Shown here piece by piece: positions 32,835 through 41,632 of a stretch of 64,000 bases of DNA. Numbering within the stretch: position 1 is the first letter of the stretch; every line of letters starts with the position of its first letter. The translations under genes and the position numbers were made by a program. The notes beneath the pieces are model-generated. The model ran no database searches. It saw nothing but the letters and a program-made list of their open reading frames with translations, and was not told where the DNA came from. This stretch comes from Tersicoccus solisilvae (lineage in GTDB: Bacteria; Actinomycetota; Actinomycetes; Actinomycetales; Micrococcaceae). The DNA lies in the NCBI RefSeq assembly GCF_014643255.1, contig NZ_BMJI01000002.1, positions 124,001 through 188,000 on the forward strand, read 5' to 3'.

Positions 32835-33839
32835 TCAGGCCGGACGGTGCTCCGGGGAGACCGTCTTCGCCGGGTCCGTCTCGACGACGCCGGAGAGCGC
32901 CTTGTCGATGGCCTTCATGGCGTCCTTGTCGAGCTTCACGCCCGCCGCGGCGACGTTCTCCGCCACCTGCTCGGGCCGGGAGGCGCCGACGAGCGCGGAG
33001 GCCACGTTGTCGTTCTGCAGCACCCACGCGACGGCCAGCTGGGACATCTTCAGGCCTGCCTGCTCCGCCACCGGCTTGAGCCGCTGCACCGCGGTCAGGG
33101 TCTTGTCGTCCATGAAGCGGGAGATCGTCTGCGATCCGCCCTTGCTGTCGGTGGCGCGGGAGCCCGACGGGGCGTCCTTGCCGGGCTCGTACTTGCCCGA
33201 GAGCACGCCCTGCGCCATGGGGGACCAGACGATCTGGGAGATGCCGAGCTCACGGGAGGCCGGCACGACCTTCTTCTCGATGACGCGCCACAGCGCCGAG
33301 TACTGGGGCTGGTTGGAGACGATCGAGAATCCGGCCTGCCGGGCCAGCTCCTGGCCACGCCGCAGTTGGTCCGCGTCCCACTCGGAGACGCCGATGTAGA
33401 GTGCCTTGCCGGACCGGACGACGTCGGCGAAGGCCTGGATCGTCTCCTCCAGCGGCGTCTCGTGGTCGTACCGGTGCGCCTGGTAGAGGTCGACGTAGTC
33501 CATCTGCAAGCGGGCCAGCGAGGCGTTGATGCCCTCCATGATGTGCTTGCGGCTGAGCCCGACGTCGTTGACGCCCTTGGGTCCGACCGGCCAGTACACC
33601 TTGGTGAAGACCTCCAGCGACTCGCGTCGCTCGGTCTTCAGGGCTTCGCCGAGCACCTGCTCGGCGGCGCCGTTCGCATACGCGTCGGCGGTGTCGAAGG
33701 TGGTGATGCCCGCGTCGAGCGCCGCCCGCACACACTGGGTGGCGACGTCGTTCTCGACCTGGGAGCCGTGGGTGAGCCAGTTGCCGTAGGTGATCTCGGA
33801 GACCTTGAGACCGCTGTTGCCGAGGTAGCGATAATCCAT
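32835..33839 (-). CDS. Aldo/keto reductase (Kv-beta/YghZ-like group)
   Basis: 334 residues. The catalytic tetrad can be seen as FDTADAYANG (Asp, Tyr), VFTKVYW (Lys) and YQAHRYD (His). The C-terminal NADPH loop region with ALVGASRPEQVAENV is intact. Length and the GVSEWDADQ segment fit the AKR subgroup of potassium-channel beta subunits and YghZ. It reduces aldehydes or ketones with NADPH; the substrate is unknown. Monocistronic, with a -10 box directly before the ATG. Confidence 0.9.
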   Translation of the reverse strand: MDYRYLGNSGLKVSEITYGNWLTHGSQVENDVATQCVRAALDAGITTFDTADAYANGAAEQVLGEALKTERRESLEVFTKVYWPVGPKGVNDVGLSRKHIMEGINASLARLQMDYVDLYQAHRYDHETPLEETIQAFADVVRSGKALYIGVSEWDADQLRRGQELARQAGFSIVSNQPQYSALWRVIEKKVVPASRELGISQIVWSPMAQGVLSGKYEPGKDAPSGSRATDSKGGSQTISRFMDDKTLTAVQRLKPVAEQAGLKMSQLAVAWVLQNDNVASALVGASRPEQVAENVAAAGVKLDKDAMKAIDKALSGVVETDPAKTVSPEHRPA

Positions 33840-33845
33840 CCGGCC

Positions 33846-33851
33846 AGCCTA
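33846..33851 (-). promoter_or_regulatory. Leaderless-type -10 box before the aldo/keto reductase
   Basis: TAGGCT on the minus strand, 6 bases (GGCCGG) before the ATG. No ribosome site. Confidence 0.5.
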
Positions 33852-33901
33852 TCCCCGCAGGTCGAACGCTTCGGACCGCCGGCCGCCCGACGGGGCTCGG
33901 G

Positions 33902-34486
33902 TCAGGAGGGGTACTGGCCGCGCTTGACCATCGGCTTGGGCAGGCGGATCCGGCGGAACTGCAGGGTGCGCATGAAGGCGTACCAGTAGACGCCGCGCTC
34001 GGTCGCCCCGAACTTCGCCGTCAGCTTCCGCTTGAGAGTGCGCCGCAGCCACAGCCCGTCGAGCACCACGATCGCGAAGAAGGCGTAGAAGAGGACGAGC
34101 ACAACGGACTGGATCGTGGTGTTCGGGATGAACGTCAGCAGCACGAACACCAGCGCCAGGGGCAGCAGCACCTCGCCGACGCTGAACCGGGCGTCCACCC
34201 AGTCGCGGGCGAATCGCTTCTGCGGTCCCTTGTCCCGCAGCGGCAGGTACTTGTCCTCGCCGGTGTCCATCGCCCGCCGGGTGCGCAACCGCGCCTCGCG
34301 CGTCGCCTCCCGGTTGGCCTCACGGGCGGCCTTGCGGTCGTCGGGCACCAGCGGACGCCGCCGTGCGGCCTCCTGGTCGCGCCGCTTCGGCGTGGGGGCG
34401 CCCTTGCCCGCACGGCGCGTCGCGTCGGCCGGCTCCTCGACGGGAGCGGCGGTCACGGCAGTTGATCCCTTGTTGCGTCCGAACAC
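33902..34486 (-). CDS. DUF3043 membrane protein
   Basis: 194 residues, GTG start. The N-terminal 95 residues are Arg/Lys/Glu-rich (RRRPLVPDDRKAAREANREA), followed by two hydrophobic helices (about 103-145) and a basic C-terminus (RTLQFRRIRLPKPMVKRGQY). This is the DUF3043 layout, an actinobacterial family of unknown function. It is divergent from the M20 peptidase gene, 83 bases apart. Confidence 0.87.
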   Translation of the reverse strand: MFGRNKGSTAVTAAPVEEPADATRRAGKGAPTPKRRDQEAARRRPLVPDDRKAAREANREATREARLRTRRAMDTGEDKYLPLRDKGPQKRFARDWVDARFSVGEVLLPLALVFVLLTFIPNTTIQSVVLVLFYAFFAIVVLDGLWLRRTLKRKLTAKFGATERGVYWYAFMRTLQFRRIRLPKPMVKRGQYPS

Positions 34487-34492
34487 CCGTCA

Positions 34493-34498
34493 AGGATA
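34493..34498 (-). promoter_or_regulatory. Leaderless-type -10 box before DUF3043
   Basis: TATCCT on the minus strand with 6 bases to the GTG start. It faces a second such box for the M20 gene. Confidence 0.4.
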
Positions 34499-34556
34499 CC
34501 GGGCGCGGGCCCCCTCGGGCCCCGCACCCCTCACCGGACGCGCCGGTGGTCGCCGC

Positions 34557-34562
34557 TAGGCT
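34557..34562 (+). promoter_or_regulatory. Leaderless-type -10 box before the M20 peptidase
   Basis: TAGGCT with 7 bases to the ATG. Identical hexamer to the boxes before the aldo/keto reductase and the TetR gene. Confidence 0.5.
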
Positions 34563-34569
34563 GACCGGC

Positions 34570-35970
34570 ATGAGCGAACCCACCTTCCGTTCCCCGCAGA
34601 CGACCGCGGCCGACGCCACGGAGGCCGCGATCGCCGCCGCCGTCGACGACGGTCTCGCCGGCACCCTCGACGCCCTCGCCGGACTGGTGAGCATCCCGGG
34701 CATCGCGTGGGCGTCCTTCGACCCGGAGAACCTGCGGCGCAGCGCCCACACCGTGGCCGGCCTGTTCGCCGATCTCGGGCTCGAGGCGCAGGTGCTCAGC
34801 GTGGACGACGGCGACCGGACCGGCGGCCCGGCCGTGGTGGCGACCCGGCCCGCGGCGGAGGGCCAGCCCACCGTGCTGCTCTACGCCCACCACGATGTGC
34901 AGCCTCCGGGCGACCCCGACGCGTGGGACAGCGACCCCTTCACCCTGGTCGAGCGGGACGGGCGGCTCTACGGCCGCGGCGCCGCCGACGACAAGGGCGG
35001 CGTGCTGGTGCACGTGGCCGCGCTCGGCGCCCTGGCCCGGGCGGTGGGGGAGTCCGGCGTCGGCGTCACCGTCTTCGTCGAGGGGGAAGAGGAGGCGGGC
35101 TCGCCGACGTTCCGCGCCTTCCTCGACGCGCACCGGGACCTGCTGCGCGCCGACGTCATCGTCGTCGCGGACGCCGGGAACTGGAAGGCCGGCGTGCCCG
35201 CGCTGACCACGAGCCTGCGCGGCCTGGTCGACGGGACCGTCACCGTGACGGTGCTGGACCACGGGGTGCACTCGGGCATGTTCGGCGGCCCGGTGCTCGA
35301 CGCGGTCACCCTGCTCGCCCGCCTGATCGGCACGCTGCACGACGAGAACGGCGACGTGGCCGTCGAGGGCCTGGCCCGGGGCACCGCCGACGGGCTGGAC
35401 TACGACGAGGACGCGTTCCGCGCGGACGCCTCGATGCTGCCCGGCACGGAGCTGGCCGGCACGGGCTCCCTGACCACGCGTCTGTGGAACCGGCCGGCGC
35501 TGTCCGTGATCGGGCTCGACGCGCCCGCGGTCGACGTCGCGTCCAACACCCTCATCCCGGCTGCGCGGGCCAAGCTGAGCATGCGCCTGGCCCCGGGGCA
35601 GGACCCGGACGCGGCGATGGCGGCGCTGGAGCGGCACCTGACCGACCACGCCCCCTTCGGCGCGCGGGTGGAGTTCACCGCGGGGGAGCGGGGCCAGGCG
35701 TTCGACGCCGACGTCACGTCCACCGCCTCGGAGCTGGCGCTGCGGTCCTTGAGCGACGCGTGGGGCACCCCGGCGGTGACGGCCGGCATGGGCGGCTCCA
35801 TCCCCTTCGTCGCCGACCTGACCGAGGTGTACCCGGAGGCGCAGATCCTGCTCACCGGCGTCATCGACCCCGACACGCGTGCCCACGGCGCGAACGAGTC
35901 GATGGACCGGTCCGACTTCCGCAACGCGATCCTCGCCGAGGCCCTGCTGCTGCACCGGCTGCGACGCTGA
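34570..35970 (+). CDS. M20 family metallopeptidase (dipeptidase)
   Basis: 466 residues. Metal and catalytic residues are visible: YAHHDVQPPGD, the bridging Asp in RGAADDKGG, the catalytic EGEEEAGS and a late AHGANE. An inserted lid/dimerisation domain spans about residues 220-370. No signal peptide, so cytosolic. It probably cleaves dipeptides or removes acyl groups from amino acids. The ATG at 34570 follows a -10 box and no ribosome site; the frame extends upstream, but not plausibly. Confidence 0.9.
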   Translation: MSEPTFRSPQTTAADATEAAIAAAVDDGLAGTLDALAGLVSIPGIAWASFDPENLRRSAHTVAGLFADLGLEAQVLSVDDGDRTGGPAVVATRPAAEGQPTVLLYAHHDVQPPGDPDAWDSDPFTLVERDGRLYGRGAADDKGGVLVHVAALGALARAVGESGVGVTVFVEGEEEAGSPTFRAFLDAHRDLLRADVIVVADAGNWKAGVPALTTSLRGLVDGTVTVTVLDHGVHSGMFGGPVLDAVTLLARLIGTLHDENGDVAVEGLARGTADGLDYDEDAFRADASMLPGTELAGTGSLTTRLWNRPALSVIGLDAPAVDVASNTLIPAARAKLSMRLAPGQDPDAAMAALERHLTDHAPFGARVEFTAGERGQAFDADVTSTASELALRSLSDAWGTPAVTAGMGGSIPFVADLTEVYPEAQILLTGVIDPDTRAHGANESMDRSDFRNAILAEALLLHRLRR

Positions 35971-35979
35971 CGGACGACG

Positions 35980-35985
35980 TACGAT
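35980..35985 (+). promoter_or_regulatory. Candidate -10 box of the erpA-like gene
   Basis: TACGAT 10 bases after the peptidase stop. It would give a leader of about 65 bases before the GTG start. Confidence 0.35.
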
Positions 35986-36057
35986 GGAACCACGCCGTCG
36001 GGCGCCGGTCGCGAGAACACGCGTCCCGGTTCCCGGTCAGCACAGAGAGGACTCACC

Positions 36058-36429
36058 GTGAGCGCATCGACCACCGAGACCGTGGACACCGCCGACCTGC
36101 CCGCCCATGACGTCAACCTCAGCGACGTCGCCGCGCAGAAGGTCGCCAGCCTGCTCGACCAGGAGGGCCGCACCGACCTGCGGCTGCGGATCGCCGTGCA
36201 GCCGGGCGGCTGCTCCGGTCTGATCTACCAGCTCTACTTCGACGAGCGCCTGCTCGACGGCGACGCCGTGCGCGAGTACGACGGCGTCGAGGTCGTGGTC
36301 GACAAGATGAGCGTGCCGTACCTCGCGGGGGCGAGCATCGACTTCGAGGACACCATCGCCAAGCAGGGGTTCACCATCGACAACCCCAACGCCGCCGGCT
36401 CCTGCGCCTGCGGCGACTCGTTCCACTAG
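36058..36429 (+). CDS. erpA: Iron-sulfur cluster insertion protein, A-type carrier
   Basis: 123 residues, GTG start after GAGAGGACT. The A-type fold with the three conserved cysteines is clear: GGCSG near residue 57 and CACGDS at the C-terminus. It accepts [Fe-S] clusters and passes them to apoproteins, possibly the Rieske protein encoded nearby. Followed by a strong hairpin, so monocistronic. Confidence 0.93.
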   Translation: MSASTTETVDTADLPAHDVNLSDVAAQKVASLLDQEGRTDLRLRIAVQPGGCSGLIYQLYFDERLLDGDAVREYDGVEVVVDKMSVPYLAGASIDFEDTIAKQGFTIDNPNAAGSCACGDSFH

Positions 36430-36435
36430 AGCACC

Positions 36436-36464
36436 GGAGCCCGGCGGTCGACCCGCCGGGCTCC
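36436..36464 (+). terminator. Hairpin after erpA
   Basis: A perfect 12-bp stem, GGAGCCCGGCGG with its complement, and a TCGAC loop, 6 bases after the stop. No U-tract. Confidence 0.75.
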
Positions 36465-36536
36465 GCCGCAGATCAGCCCCATCACGGAGACCGCCACGCG
36501 GTTCTTCGGATGGGGGCGGGAACCCGGATCTGGCGG

Positions 36537-36542
36537 TAGGCT
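36537..36542 (+). promoter_or_regulatory. Candidate -10 box of ctaCDF
   Basis: TAGGCT, the same hexamer as other boxes here, but about 100 bases before the ctaC start, so the mRNA would have a real leader ending in a GAGGAAGGG ribosome site. Confidence 0.45.
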
Positions 36543-36642
36543 CTACAGAGAGTAGTAAAGCGGTCACGTTCCCGGGGCACCGTCGGAAGGCGGATGCGGA
36601 ACGGCAGCACCGCATCTCGTACCGAAGAGGAAGGGCCGTTTC

Positions 36643-37512
36643 GTGACTTCGCGGAAACCCAACGGCGGGCACCGGTTCCGTCTCGCCGGGACGGTGGCCA
36701 TCGGGGCAGCGGCAGCCGTGCTGCTGTCCGGATGCACCAGTGAGGCCAGCAAGGGCTGGCTGCCGTCCGAGCGGGACATCACGGACCGCTCGCACTACAT
36801 CTGGGATCTCTGGATCAACTCGTGGATCGCGGCCCTGGCCGTCGGCCTGCTGGTCTGGGGTCTCATCCTGTGGTGCATCATCGCCTACCGCCGCCGCAAG
36901 AACGACAAGGGCTATCCCCGGCAGCTCAGCTACAACCTGCCGATCGAGATCTTCTACACGTTCGTGCCGCTGGCCATGGTGTTCGTGCTGTTCTACTTCA
37001 CGGACGTCGCCCAGACCAACATCACGCAGCGCAGCGACAACCCCGACGTCGTCGTGGACGTCCGGGCGAAGCAGTGGTCCTGGGACTTCAATTACGTCAA
37101 GCAGGACACGTACGACACCGGCCAGCAGGCCCACCTGGACGGTCAGACCGGCGCCAAGGACCGGCTGCCGACCCTGTACCTGCCGGTCAACCGCACCGTG
37201 GAGCTGCAGCTGAACGCCCGCGACGTGATCCACTCGTTCTGGGTGCCGGCGTTCCTGCAGAAGACGGACATGATCCCCGGCAAGACCAACTACATGACGA
37301 TCACCCCTCAGAAGGAGGGGCAGTTCGACGGCAAGTGCACCGAGCTGTGCGGCGAGTACCACTCCGAGATGTTGTTCAACGTCAAGGTGGTCAGCCAGGC
37401 CGAGTTCGACCAGCACATGTCGGAGCTGCGTGACCGTGGGCAGAGCGGACAGATCGGCCAGGAGTACGACCGCAACGCGTCCCTGACCCCCAACTCCGAG
37501 TCGGAAGGCTGA
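36643..37512 (+). CDS. ctaC: Cytochrome c oxidase subunit II (aa3 type)
   Basis: 289 residues, GTG start. A signal sequence ends in the lipobox LSGC, so the protein is lipid-anchored outside. Two membrane helices (about 58-85 and 100-122) are followed by the cupredoxin domain with the CuA motif [12 protein letters not shown] and an upstream IHSFWVP. It takes electrons from the cytochrome c domains of QcrC; actinobacteria lack soluble cytochrome c. It starts the ctaC-ctaD-ctaF operon, 7 bases before ctaD. Confidence 0.96.
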   Translation: MTSRKPNGGHRFRLAGTVAIGAAAAVLLSGCTSEASKGWLPSERDITDRSHYIWDLWINSWIAALAVGLLVWGLILWCIIAYRRRKNDKGYPRQLSYNLPIEIFYTFVPLAMVFVLFYFTDVAQTNITQRSDNPDVVVDVRAKQWSWDFNYVKQDTYDTGQQAHLDGQTGAKDRLPTLYLPVNRTVELQLNARDVIHSFWVPAFLQKTDMIPGKTNYMTITPQKEGQFDGKCTELCGEYHSEMLFNVKVVSQAEFDQHMSELRDRGQSGQIGQEYDRNASLTPNSESEG

Positions 37513-37519
37513 GGGACTC

Positions 37520-39241
37520 GTGTCAACATACGACTACACCGCTGAGGAATCCTCCGTCCGGACCGCCCCCCGGGTGGTGCCGCGCTCCAAGGGCAGGATC
37601 GTCGTCAGCTGGCTGACCAGCACGGACCACAAGACGATCGGGTACATGTACCTGATCGGTTCGTTCTTCTTCTTCTGCATCGGCGGCGTGATGGCGCTGC
37701 TGATCCGTTCGGAGCTGTTCGAGCCGGGGATGCAGATCCTGCAGACGAAGGACCAGTACAACCAGCTCTTCACCATGCACGGCACGATCATGCTGCTGAT
37801 GTTCGCGACGCCGCTGTTCGCGGGGTTCACCAACGTGATCATGCCGCTGCAGATCGGCGCGCCGGACGTGGCCTTCCCGCGACTGAACGCCCTGGCCTTC
37901 TGGTTCTACCTGTTCGGCTCGCTCATCGCCGTCGCCGGCTACATCACGCCGCAGGGTGCCGCGTCGTTCGGCTGGTTCGCCTACGCGCCCCTGTCGAACA
38001 CCACGTTCTCACCGGGCGTCGGTGGTGACCTGTGGGTCTTCGGCCTCGCGCTGTCCGGTTTCGGCACCATCCTCGGTGCCGTCAACTTCATCACCACGAT
38101 CATCTGCATGCGCGCCCCCGGCATGACGATGTGGCGGATGCCCATCTTCACCTGGAACGCGCTCGTCACCTCGATGCTCGTCCTGATGGCGTTCCCGCCC
38201 CTGGCCGCCGCGCTGTTCGCGCTCGGCGCGGACCGCAAGTTCGGTGCCCACATCTTCGACCCGGAGAACGGCGGGGCCATCCTGTGGCAGCACCTGTTCT
38301 GGTTCTTCGGGCACCCCGAGGTGTACATCATCGCGCTGCCGTTCTTCGGCATCGTGACCGAGATCTTCCCGGTGTTCAGCCGCAAGCCGATCTTCGGCTA
38401 CAAGGGCCTCGTGTTCGCGACCATCGCCATCGCCGCCCTGTCGGTGACGGTGTGGGCGCACCACATGTACGTCACCGGCTCGGTCATGCTGCCGTTCTTC
38501 GCCTTCATGACGATGTTGATCGCGGTGCCGACCGGTGTGAAGTTCTTCAACTGGATCGGCACGATGTTCCGGGGCTCGGTGACGTTCGAGACTCCCATGC
38601 TGTGGGCGATCGGCTTCCTGATCACCTTCCTGTTCGGTGGCCTGACCGGGATCATCCTGGCGTCCCCGCCGCTGGACTTCCACGTCTCGGACACCTATTT
38701 CGTCGTCGCCCACTTCCACTACGTCGTGTTCGGCACCGTGGTGTTCGCGATGTTCGCCGGCTTCTACTTCTGGTGGCCCAAGTTCACCGGCACGATGCTG
38801 AACGAACGGCTCGGTAAGGTGCACTTCTGGATGCTGTTCCTCGGCTTCCACGGCACGTTCCTCATCCAGCACTGGCTCGGTGTCGTGGGCATGCCCCGGC
38901 GGTACGCGGACTACCTGCCGGAGGACAACTTCACCTGGATGAACCAGATCTCCACGGTCTCCTCGTTCGTCCTGGGCGCCTCCCTGCTGCCGTTCTTCTG
39001 GAACGTCTACGTGACCTGGCGGCGCAAGGAGAAGGTCATGGTGGACGACCCGTGGGGCTTCGGCGGCTCCCTCGAGTGGGCGACGTCGTGCCCGCCCCCG
39101 CGGCACAACTTCACCTCGCTGCCCCGGATCCGGTCCGAGCGTCCCGCGCTCGACCTGCACCACCCCGAGCTGGCGGCGCACTCCGCTCCCCGCAACCCCA
39201 CCGCGGCCGTCTTCGGCCCGGCCGACCGAGGAGAAGGCTGA
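37520..39241 (+). CDS. ctaD: Cytochrome c oxidase subunit I (aa3 type)
   Basis: 573 residues, GTG start, about 12 membrane helices. The heme-copper core is intact: FGHPEVY with the cross-linked His-Tyr, WAHHMY carrying two CuB histidines, and HFHYVVFGT binding both hemes. It reduces O2 to water and pumps protons. Operon partner of ctaC and ctaF. Confidence 0.97.
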   Translation: MSTYDYTAEESSVRTAPRVVPRSKGRIVVSWLTSTDHKTIGYMYLIGSFFFFCIGGVMALLIRSELFEPGMQILQTKDQYNQLFTMHGTIMLLMFATPLFAGFTNVIMPLQIGAPDVAFPRLNALAFWFYLFGSLIAVAGYITPQGAASFGWFAYAPLSNTTFSPGVGGDLWVFGLALSGFGTILGAVNFITTIICMRAPGMTMWRMPIFTWNALVTSMLVLMAFPPLAAALFALGADRKFGAHIFDPENGGAILWQHLFWFFGHPEVYIIALPFFGIVTEIFPVFSRKPIFGYKGLVFATIAIAALSVTVWAHHMYVTGSVMLPFFAFMTMLIAVPTGVKFFNWIGTMFRGSVTFETPMLWAIGFLITFLFGGLTGIILASPPLDFHVSDTYFVVAHFHYVVFGTVVFAMFAGFYFWWPKFTGTMLNERLGKVHFWMLFLGFHGTFLIQHWLGVVGMPRRYADYLPEDNFTWMNQISTVSSFVLGASLLPFFWNVYVTWRRKEKVMVDDPWGFGGSLEWATSCPPPRHNFTSLPRIRSERPALDLHHPELAAHSAPRNPTAAVFGPADRGEG

Positions 39242-39244
39242 CCC

Positions 39245-39646
39245 ATGCGCGTCGAGACGAAACTGTTCCTCTACATGGTGCCGTTCTTCCTTCTGGTGGG
39301 CACCGTGTACGGCTTCATGGTGGCGTGGACGGAGCCGGTCGGTTTCCTGGGCATCTGGCTCGTGGCCGCACTGTCGGCGATGGTCGGCCTGTACCTCTGG
39401 TACACCGGTCGGCGCGTCGGTTTCCGGCCCGAGGACCGCACCGACGGGGAGATCCACGAGGGTGCCGGCGAACAGGGCTTCTTCAGCCCCTGGAGCTGGT
39501 GGCCTCTCACTCTCGCCCTGTCCGCCGCCGCCGCGATGCTGGGCATGGCCGTCGGCTGGTGGATCGTGTTCATCGGCGCCGGCTTCGCCGTCGTCGGCCT
39601 GGTCGGCTGGGTCTACGAGTACAGCCGCGGGGACCACGCGCACTGA
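39245..39646 (+). CDS. ctaF: Cytochrome c oxidase subunit IV, actinobacterial type
   Basis: 133 residues with four hydrophobic helices (about 6-25, 32-52, 82-102, 105-125). MRVETKLFLYMVPFFL and the GEIHEGAGEQGFFSPWSWWP segment match the actinobacterial CtaF family. An accessory subunit of the bcc-aa3 supercomplex. It starts 3 bases after ctaD. Confidence 0.93.
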   Translation: MRVETKLFLYMVPFFLLVGTVYGFMVAWTEPVGFLGIWLVAALSAMVGLYLWYTGRRVGFRPEDRTDGEIHEGAGEQGFFSPWSWWPLTLALSAAAAMLGMAVGWWIVFIGAGFAVVGLVGWVYEYSRGDHAH

Positions 39647-39694
39647 TGTCCTGATCCGTGTCCGGCCAGCGATGCCCGGGACGGAAGGTTCGAT

Positions 39695-39731
39695 GAAGAG
39701 GCCCGGGCGGGCGACCGCTCCGGGCCTCTTC
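39695..39731 (+). terminator. Hairpin after ctaF
   Basis: A 12-bp perfect stem, GAAGAGGCCCGG with its complement, encloses a 13-base loop 48 bases after ctaF. It ends the cta operon just before the GntR gene. Confidence 0.75.
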
Positions 39732-39751
39732 GCACCTCGTCGAAGGGAGGC

Positions 39752-40501
39752 GTGGTGGAGGAGGGCATGACCGGCTACCGCCGTGTGCTGGCGCACCTGC
39801 GCGAGGACGTGCTCGGCGTCCTGGAGCCCGGGGACGGACTGCCGCCGGAGCGCGAGCTCGCCGCGCGGTTCGGCGTGGCTCGGATGACGGTCCGGCGTGC
39901 GCTGGACGAGCTGGCCACCGAGGGCCTGATCGACCGGCTGGTGGGGGTCGGCACGTTCGTCGCCTACCCGAAGCGGTCCATCCACGTGCAACTGACCTCC
40001 TACACCGAGGAGATGACCCGTCGCGGCATGATCCCGACGGCCACCGTGCTGGACTTCGGCGCCGTCGCCGCGTCCGACCACGTCGCCCGGCAGCTGCGCC
40101 TGGAGCCGGGCGATCCGGTGGTCCGGTACCGGCGCCTGTTCTACGCCGACGGGGAGCCGATGAGCGTGGACGAGAACTTCCTCGTGCCCCAGCACGTGCC
40201 CGGCATGGCCCGGGCGGCGCCACCGTCCTCGCTGTACCGCTACCTCAGCGAGGAGTACGGGCTGGTGATCGAGTGGGGCGAGGACACCATCGAGGCGACC
40301 TCGGCGACACCGTCCCTGGCCCGCCTGCTGACCATCGACGCACGCGACCCGCTGCTGAAGATCGAGCGGCGAGCCTATGTCGGCCGCGTCGTGGTGGACT
40401 TCTCGGTCTCGTACTACCGGGCGGACCGCTACCGGCTGTCCGTGCCGCTGCAGCGGCCGCGCCGTCCGCAGGGGCACCGTCCGGTCCTGCGGCGACGCTG
40501 A
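39752..40501 (+). CDS. GntR family transcriptional regulator (HutC/UTRA type)
   Basis: 249 residues from the first GTG; an ATG at 39767 with GGAGGAGGG before it is an equally good start. An N-terminal winged helix (LPPERELAARFGVARMTVRRAL) and a C-terminal UTRA domain (about 85-240) with VRYRRLFYADGEPMSVDENF place it in the HutC subfamily. Ligands of such regulators are sugars, amino acids or their phosphates; its target is not evident. It lies between the two halves of the respiratory chain genes. Confidence 0.88.
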   Translation: MVEEGMTGYRRVLAHLREDVLGVLEPGDGLPPERELAARFGVARMTVRRALDELATEGLIDRLVGVGTFVAYPKRSIHVQLTSYTEEMTRRGMIPTATVLDFGAVAASDHVARQLRLEPGDPVVRYRRLFYADGEPMSVDENFLVPQHVPGMARAAPPSSLYRYLSEEYGLVIEWGEDTIEATSATPSLARLLTIDARDPLLKIERRAYVGRVVVDFSVSYYRADRYRLSVPLQRPRRPQGHRPVLRRR

Positions 40502-40516
40502 GGACGGACGGCCGCC

Positions 40517-41545
40517 ATGACCACCTCCCCGTTCTCCTCGTCCGGCGTACCCGCGTCCACGCCCCGTGCGAATACCGTCAGCCACGCCGAGGGACTCCTT
40601 CTCCCCGGCGTCCGGCCCGTTGACGCCACCGGTCGGGTGCCGGCCAGTGGGGACCGTGCGCTGGTCCTCCACGGCGGCGGCTCGGCCGGCCACGCCTGGG
40701 AGATCGGCGTCATCGCCGGGCTGGCCGACGCCGGCCTGGACGTGACCGACGCCGACCTGATCGTCGGCACCTCGGCCGGATCGACGGTCGCGGTCCAGAT
40801 CACCGCGTCGACACCGGCCGACCTGGTGGCCGCCGTCCTCGCCGAACAGCCGGGGGACCGGCAACATCCGCCCGGAGCCGGAGCCGGAGCCGGAGCCGGG
40901 GGCAGGCCGGCGCGCCCGGGTGCGGTGGCCGCTCAGCTGGAGCGGACCGCCCGCATCATCGCCTCCGCCGCGGACCCCGCGGACATGCGCCGCCGGATGG
41001 GGGCCGCGGCCCTGGAGCTGGACGCGGCGTCGGACGGGTCCCGGGCGGAGCGGTGGCGCGAGACCGTCGCGGCCCGCCTGCCCGGCGTCACCTGGCCGGC
41101 CCGGACACTGCTGATCACGGCGGTCGACGCCCGCACCGGGGAACCGATCGTGTTCGACCGGCACAGCGGCGTCGACCTGGTCGACGCCGTCGCCGCCAGC
41201 ACGTCCAGCGGGGCGCCGCACCGCATCGGGAACGATCGGTACCTGGACGGTGGCTACCGTCGCAACGAGAACGCCGACCTGGCGGAAGGGTACGGACGGG
41301 TGCTGGTGCTGTCCCCGTTCGGGGGGCGGACCCGGCATCCGCTGACGTGGGGGATGCAGCTGGCGGCCCAGGTGAGCGAGCTGCGCGCCGGCGGCAGCGC
41401 CGTCGAGACGGTGTTCCCGGACGACGCGGCGCGACGCACCTTCGGCGAGACCATGATGGATCCGTCCACGCGTCCGGCGGCGGCACACGCCGGTCTCGCC
41501 CAGGGGCGGGCCCTCGCGAGGCCGCTGACGGCCTTCTGGCGGTGA
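40517..41545 (+). CDS. Patatin-like phospholipase family protein
   Basis: 342 residues. The oxyanion loop HGGGSAGHAWEIG is followed by the nucleophile elbow GTSAGS (Ser 86), and the catalytic Asp is in LDGGYRRNEN (Asp 244), so the Ser-Asp dyad is complete. No signal peptide. It begins 15 bases after the GntR gene and may be under its control. A Gly-Ala repeat (about 119-127) comes from a hexanucleotide repeat. Lipid acyl hydrolysis is the family activity; the substrate is unknown. Confidence 0.85.
   Translation: MTTSPFSSSGVPASTPRANTVSHAEGLLLPGVRPVDATGRVPASGDRALVLHGGGSAGHAWEIGVIAGLADAGLDVTDADLIVGTSAGSTVAVQITASTPADLVAAVLAEQPGDRQHPPGAGAGAGAGGRPARPGAVAAQLERTARIIASAADPADMRRRMGAAALELDAASDGSRAERWRETVAARLPGVTWPARTLLITAVDARTGEPIVFDRHSGVDLVDAVAASTSSGAPHRIGNDRYLDGGYRRNENADLAEGYGRVLVLSPFGGRTRHPLTWGMQLAAQVSELRAGGSAVETVFPDDAARRTFGETMMDPSTRPAAAHAGLAQGRALARPLTAFWR
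40874..40897 (+). repeat. Hexanucleotide repeat GGAGCC x4 in the patatin gene
   Basis: Four perfect tandem copies encode alternating Gly and Ala. Changes in copy number would keep the reading frame. Confidence 0.85.
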
Positions 41546-41579
41546 TCCGAGCCCCTCGGAAGGCGGGGCTCCGGACACG

Positions 41580-41617
41580 CCACGGGGCCGGCAGGACGAA
41601 TCCTGCCGGCCCCGTGG
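41580..41617. terminator. Bidirectional hairpin between the patatin gene and qcrB
   Basis: A perfect 17-bp GC-rich stem with a CGAA tetraloop in the gap between two convergent genes. It is the strongest hairpin seen in the window. Confidence 0.8.
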
Positions 41618-41632
41618 AGGGGGGAACGAGCG

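Noticed and set aside
40874-40897. Phase-variable switch by the GGAGCC repeat in the patatin gene
   Set aside because: The unit is 6 bases long, so copy-number change cannot shift the frame; only linker length would vary.
38009-41578. Open frame of about 1189 codons on the minus strand across ctaD, ctaF, gntR and patatin genes
   Set aside because: It crosses several well-supported genes and two hairpins and has repetitive Arg/His/Glu/Asp-rich sequence, a GC artefact.
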